From Krasilnikovozyma curviuscula (lineage: Eukaryota > Basidiomycota > Tremellomycetes > Cystofilobasidiales > Mrakiaceae): a stretch of 64,000 nucleotides of DNA. The DNA lies in assembly GCA_014825775.1 (NCBI GenBank), contig MVAQ01000098.1, forward strand, positions 1 through 64,000. Reading direction: 5' to 3'. The notes beneath the pieces were generated by a model, which was not told the origin of the DNA, did not search any database, and saw only the letters and a list, made by a program, of their open reading frames with translations. Within the stretch, counting starts at the first letter, position 1, and each line of letters begins with the position of its first letter. The position numbers and the translations under genes are program-made. Shown piece by piece: positions 59,568-64,000 of this stretch.

Positions 59568-61710
59568 TTACTTGAGAAGTAACCCACCATAAAACTTGCC
59601 CAACTCAAACTTCTCCTTGACGCCTTCTCTCCTCTCCCTTGCCTTCTGATCGACTTTACCGTCTTCTTTGCCGCCAACACCAGGTATAATATCGCTTAGC
59701 CATCCGACAACGCTCGAAATCGCGCTGTTTTCGTCCTTTGCAGCCCCACCTCGGGCAGCAAGCAGGCGAGCGTTCATTCGTGTGTTGAGGTCCTCCCAAG
59801 TCCAGTCACTCGGAATGTCCTTGTTCTTCGGCGGAGGAGGTTTCGAGGACCTAACACTCACGGACGGGAGAAGATCTTCCTCCAGCGCGCCGGGAGTCAG
59901 TTTGCCCGGCTCACCTCGGATATCCCAGTGATTGCAGTCGTCGACGATACCGAGGACTGTATACGATGTCCAAGAAAGAGAAGGGGAAGGAGACGAATTT
60001 TTTTTTATGAATTTTGATCAGCAAGACGACACAGTACAGGATAGAGGCAATCCCCCAAACGGAAGGCACAAACTCACATTCGCCCCATTTCGCACTGCTG
60101 ACACTGACCATTGCGTCGTTCCCCTCGTACATCTCTCCCGCGAATCCACCAACCTCACACTGTCCCGCCTGCGCCGTCGAGTCGAGTATCAGCTTTGGAA
60201 GCCATAGCGGATGGAGAATACTGATTGTATTCGCACGCGCCGCCGTGCTGAAGTACTTCACATCCGGGTGATCGGGGGTCGATGGGTTGAAGTAGTTGTT
60301 GAGATAGTCGGTCGTTAGATTCGAGTATGCGGGCGAGTCGATTTGTTGGAGGATGTATGACGTCAGGGATGTCCCTAAGGCAGAGAAGGGTATTGACGGG
60401 AGGAATGAGGTGATTTGGGATGTCGATGAAGATGATGACGAAGATGCTGATGATGATGCTGATGCTGATGCTGATGATGTTGAGTTATGAGAAGATGCTG
60501 AGGATGATGATGCTGAAGACGATGATTTTAAAGAAGCAGCCTGAGCGTTCTGAGTCGCCTTGAACGCCTTCTTTGCTGGTAGAGACAGGAGAGGGGATGA
60601 TAGCGAATAAGCTGGAATGAGCTTAGGCGCCGTCTTGTTGGACTGCAACAGCATCTCGGCCTCTGCTGCTGCTAGGTGGGCGGCGGCTCCTAGACCAATG
60701 TTGGCGGAGCACCAGTCCATGAATGGGGATCCTGATGTATAAGAGATATCAGAATTAGTTATTTCATGCTTAGACTTGGAATGAGATTGATCATAAATTC
60801 ACCTCGATGAGGCGTCGCCACAGTTGTCAAACTGATGGGTTTGTAGTTCTGTGGTTTGAGATGAGTGATGAGATGTCTAGCATCAAGACCTAGTAGACGA
60901 TACAGAGATTTGTAAGGGTAAATCTTCCACTTTTTTCCTTTCTCACAAATAGCGTCACCGACAAAACTCACCTCCCATGGAATGAGCCAAAAAATTAATC
61001 TCCCGGCCCTTCGCCTTCTCCTCCAAGATCTTATTGAGCTTCTCTGCCCTGTCCTTGATGCTGCCCGTGGGCGGTACACTAGTAATGATGACCTCTGCAC
61101 CACACGTCCCTCTGAGCGTCTCCAAGATGTTTGCCCAGTAGTGCCTAGACGAGCGTGATTCGGGGGGACCACGCACGTCGAAACCGTAGAGTCCATGGCA
61201 AAGCACGATGGGATTGCGAGGGGGCTCGAAGTAGGGCGTGAAAAGGTGCGGATTGTTCATGAGCTGCTTAATGACAGAGGGCGTTGGCGACGGTCGTTGA
61301 GGTTTCCGGTCGCCGTCGTCCTTGTTGGACGGTGAAGGGAAGGAGGAAGTTTCGACTTTGTGGTCGTACGGTGGGGATAATGACGGTGAAGGTTGAGAAG
61401 TTGTCGCTGGTTCCATCGAGACGACAGCACCTTCGTCTTCTGCGGGCAGCACGTTCGACTTTTCCATTTGATTGTTCCCGTCACTCGAGCTCGTCCATAG
61501 CAAGTTGAGTGGGCTCCACGTTGGAGATCTGCTCTTTAATGCAGGTCTATTAGTGCTGGCGCTGGGGTTCGTCCCATTGGGCAACTTGTTAGTGAGCTGG
61601 CTCGAGCGAATGAGGACCGACGACACTGCAGCCTCTGACGACTGGAAGAGTGTCGACCAGATGGATCGGACCAGAGACGAGAGGAGGGATGTCGGTGTGG
61701 TAGATGACAT
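59568..61710 (-). CDS. Tgl2-like triacylglycerol lipase
   Basis: An alpha/beta-hydrolase whose relatives (yeast Tgl2) are mitochondrial triacylglycerol or diacylglycerol lipases. From ATG 61710 there is a Ser/Pro-rich N-terminal region of about 150 residues. The core follows: PIVLCHGLYGFDVRGP (oxyanion HG), RHYWANILETLRG, VIITSVPPTGSIKDRAEKL, the nucleophile motif INFLAHSMGG, LDARHLITHLKPQNYKP, ISLTTVATPHRGSPFMDWC, and the late catalytic residues in FLGIVDDCNHWDIRG. An insertion of Ser/Ala repeats (about 60421-60545) sits in the cap region. The frame ends at TAA 59568, although AA|gtaagt there could be a donor. Lipase function is well supported; location is inferred. Confidence 0.85.
60421..60545. 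repeat. Trinucleotide-rich repeat encoding Ser/Ala in the lipase
   Basis: The plus strand is dominated by GAT, GCT and GAA units (for example GATGCTGATGCTGATGC). On the minus strand this codes an imperfect Ser/Ala run with a few Asn, Thr and His residues. Such tracts usually vary in length between strains. Confidence 0.7.
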
Positions 61711-62353
61711 TCTATTCTTCCTAGTAAATCATCATGTCAACCTTGGGTCGTTGTTGTTTGAGGTTATTTTATTTCCGCCTGCCCCAACCTGTTTTCTTTT
61801 TTTTCCCTCGTGACGAAACACGTTTGTGCTGTACGAGGTCGGGTCAAAGGGCGCGGGAAAGGTCGATGAACCTAATAATCCGGATTCGTATAGAATCTTT
61901 AACTACTGGGTGTTGATTCCGATTCTGTTGGACAAGTTGAGAAAAAAAAGTAAACAATGAAACAATTTTTGGTGCCAGAGGGAAAACTGACGAAAATTCC
62001 AAAGTTTTTATATGCTATAGAAATGCAGAAATAGAGCTGTTGAACCTGCTATTACTGAAAGTAAAGCTTGGACGAGTTGGACGAGTCTTTGGACCGTGAT
62101 GATGCGCAGACTTGCTTTGCTTCGCGCTGACTTGCATATTTTGAAGCTGAAAATGAGATGCAGTTTTCTACAAACTGACGTATGAACAATCAGAAGCAGT
62201 GAGAATCGCTCTCGTTACTACTGCTTATAATTTCTTCGAATTGAGGCATGGGAGTCGTGCTGGGCGATCGGACGAAGGCGAAGGCGAGTTCCACACGACC
62301 ATCCTGACTGACCATCTGATTGCGTCTTCAACCATCAAGCAAGTCACTCAGGT
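61711..62353. promoter_or_regulatory. Divergent promoter region, lipase / amidohydrolase
   Basis: About 640 bp between divergent ATGs. A short tandem GGACGAGTT pair lies near 62070. No coding or RNA signal recognised. Confidence 0.45.
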
Positions 62354-64000
62354 ATGACCAAGCTCTCGTGGCAGCTTCCTTCTTCTTCGTCGACCCCAAC
62401 GTCATCTTGGTCGACCTACCTTCCTCTGCTTCTCGTCCTGCTCGTCCTCTCCTTTCCATCCTCGTCCATCTGGAACCCCTTCAACTCCCTCTCTCGCCCT
62501 CCAGTTCCTTCATTCGTCCAATCAGGTCTCCTCCAATGCTCTGCAATCATCACCCAACACCCCCAGAACCTCCTCACCCCATTCACCTTAGCCTCCCGCT
62601 CAACGTCAGACCGCTTCGTCCCTGGCACGCCAGCAGTTTTGTTGGTGAACGCAACTGTGTGGACAGGTAACAATAATGGGGAAGAAATTTTTTACAGTGG
62701 AAGTGTGCTGTTGGATAAAGGTATTGTCCAGTATGTTGGGAAGGATAAGAAGGAGCTCAAGAAAGCCTTCAAAGGCGAGACGATCGATGTTGGCGGAAAG
62801 TGGGTCACGCCTGGTTTAGTGGGTCAGTATAATACGATATCAAGATCATACTCTTTGTAGTAGACACTGTCTCAAAATGATTTTATCGTTTCCGCAGACC
62901 TGCATTCCCACCTCGGCGTCGGCTCTTCTCCCTCCCTTAAAGGATCAAGCGACACAAATTCGGTCAAGGTATGTGGACCCTCTTAAGCTCTTTCAAGAGC
63001 TCACAACTCTGATTGGATTCTCTTTCTCTCTCATTTCTTCTAGAACCCAATTCTTCCTTATTTGCGCTCCATCGACGGCCTCAACACGCACGACGATGCT
63101 TTCAAGCTGACAGCTTCAGGAGGCGTGACCACCGCTCTGGTGCTACCAGGTTTGTTTTCTGTTATGTGGTTGCTCGTTCAGCGCTTCTTGAGACGCTGAC
63201 CCTCTCATCTTCGTCGTGCTGTCAGGCAGCGCAAACAATATCGGTGGACAGGCATTTGTCATTAGTGCGTCGTTTCTCCCTTCCTCCTTCTTCAGATAGT
63301 GTTCTGATAATATACGTTTGATCTCTCTGTTCTGCGGTGTTGTGTAGAACCAAGAGTTACGGACGATAATCTCCCGACTTCAATGCTCGTAGACCCTCCG
63401 TTCATCATCTCCAACGGCTCCCTCATAAAGACGGGTACGTGGAGACACATGAAGGTACCGTTCTTTACCCCAATTTGTTTTTTAAAGGTGCTTCCACTAA
63501 CGGGGGTTGTTCTTGGGTTGCGCACTCGAAGCACGCCGTCGGCGAGAATATCCACGGCACGTACGGCTCCAACCGAATGGACCAATCTTACAACTTTCGC
63601 CGCGCCTATCTTTCCGCCTCGAAGGTAAGGGACACACAGGACGCGTGGTGCGCACTGGGAGCAGCCAATACGGCGCCATTCCCAGAGGCTGGCCTGGAAG
63701 AGGAGGCGCTGGTCGATGTTCTCAGGGGCAAGGTAAAGGTTAATGTCCACCTTTATGAGACTGTAGATTTTGATATGTTGATTCGGTGAGTGATCACATT
63801 GGATTGAGTCTTTTTTTGTGTCTGGGGATAGCGGGTTTGGAGTGTGATTTGCTTGTGATAATGTTGGAAAAGGAAGATGGGAATTGCAGTACAAGGCAAA
63901 TCAAAACATGGATTACTGAATGTTTTTTCTTTCCTCCTTTTGTATTTATAAAAAGCCTTTCGAACGAGTTCAAGTTCCCCATCGCCGCATGCCAGTGTGT
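62354..64000 (+). CDS. Membrane-anchored amidohydrolase, 3' end beyond the window
   Basis: ATG 62354 begins a short cytoplasmic tail, then a hydrophobic anchor (WSTYLPLLLVLLVLSF, about residues 17-32). The metal-dependent hydrolase fold starts with AVLLVNATVWTG, SVLLDKGIVQYVG, KWVTPGLVDLHSH (the HxH metal motif, joined across an intron) and LGVGSSPSLKGSS. TASGGVTTALVLPGSANNIG, FVIKPRVTDDNLPTSML and MDQSYNFRRAYLSA follow. The last visible exon reads LSNEFKFPIAACQ, and the remaining ligands are outside the window. The overall pattern resembles imidazolonepropionase/carbohydrate-esterase-9-type proteins with an N-terminal membrane anchor. Substrate unknown. Confidence 0.75.

Noticed and set aside
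63292..63894. 200-codon minus-strand frame
   Set aside because: It is antisense to exons of the amidohydrolase and has no family motif.

Overview
The window is nuclear DNA from an intron-rich fungus, most likely a basidiomycete (Agaricomycotina, possibly Tremellomycetes; the class is inference). The reasons are dense protein genes on both strands, very many 45-90 nt GT-AG introns with CTNAC-like branch sites, no operons, spacers of about 0.1-1 kb, and fungal families such as Zn2Cys6 regulators, SSB-type Hsp70, Sft2 and Tgl2-type lipase. I see no rRNA, CRISPR array, transposon or convincing tRNA. All gene models below were spliced by eye from the sequence. Where I checked it, the summed exon length is divisible by three.

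Layout. 1-10.5 kb: NAPE-PLD-type phospholipase D (-), type II membrane glycosyltransferase (-), Tim17/22-like membrane protein (+), TFIIIC tau55/GTF3C6-like protein with AT-hooks (+), Sft2 (-). 11.5-15.1 kb: two tail-to-tail paralogous F-box-like genes. 15.8-25 kb, all minus: a large coiled-coil fungal protein, a weak small membrane-protein candidate, a histidine acid phosphatase (ACP6-like) and ERO1 with a C-terminal RDEL. 25-35 kb, all minus: glyoxalase I, mitochondrial enoyl-CoA hydratase, ECO1 cohesin acetyltransferase, a DUF1771/Smr protein, the ADP/ATP carrier and CutC. 35-48 kb: ataxin-3-like deubiquitinase (+, divergent from cutC), Zn2Cys6 regulator (-), SSB Hsp70 (-), MSH2 (-). 48-64 kb: a small orphan (-), METTL25/RRNAD1-like methyltransferase (-), three orphan proteins (+), LSM4 (-), a 4F5/zf-met2 zinc-finger protein (+), Tgl2-like lipase (-), and a membrane-anchored amidohydrolase (+) cut by the window end.

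The genes are ordinary housekeeping genes and do not form a pathway cluster. The most unusual signal is gene architecture. Four internal microexons (4, 4, 11 and 13 nt), several 21-28 nt exons and several first coding exons of only 3-16 nt are needed to restore conserved protein family motifs. A GC-AG intron and a stop codon created only by splicing add to this. Most of these would be missed by default gene prediction. The second notable item is the inverted F-box-like paralogue pair.
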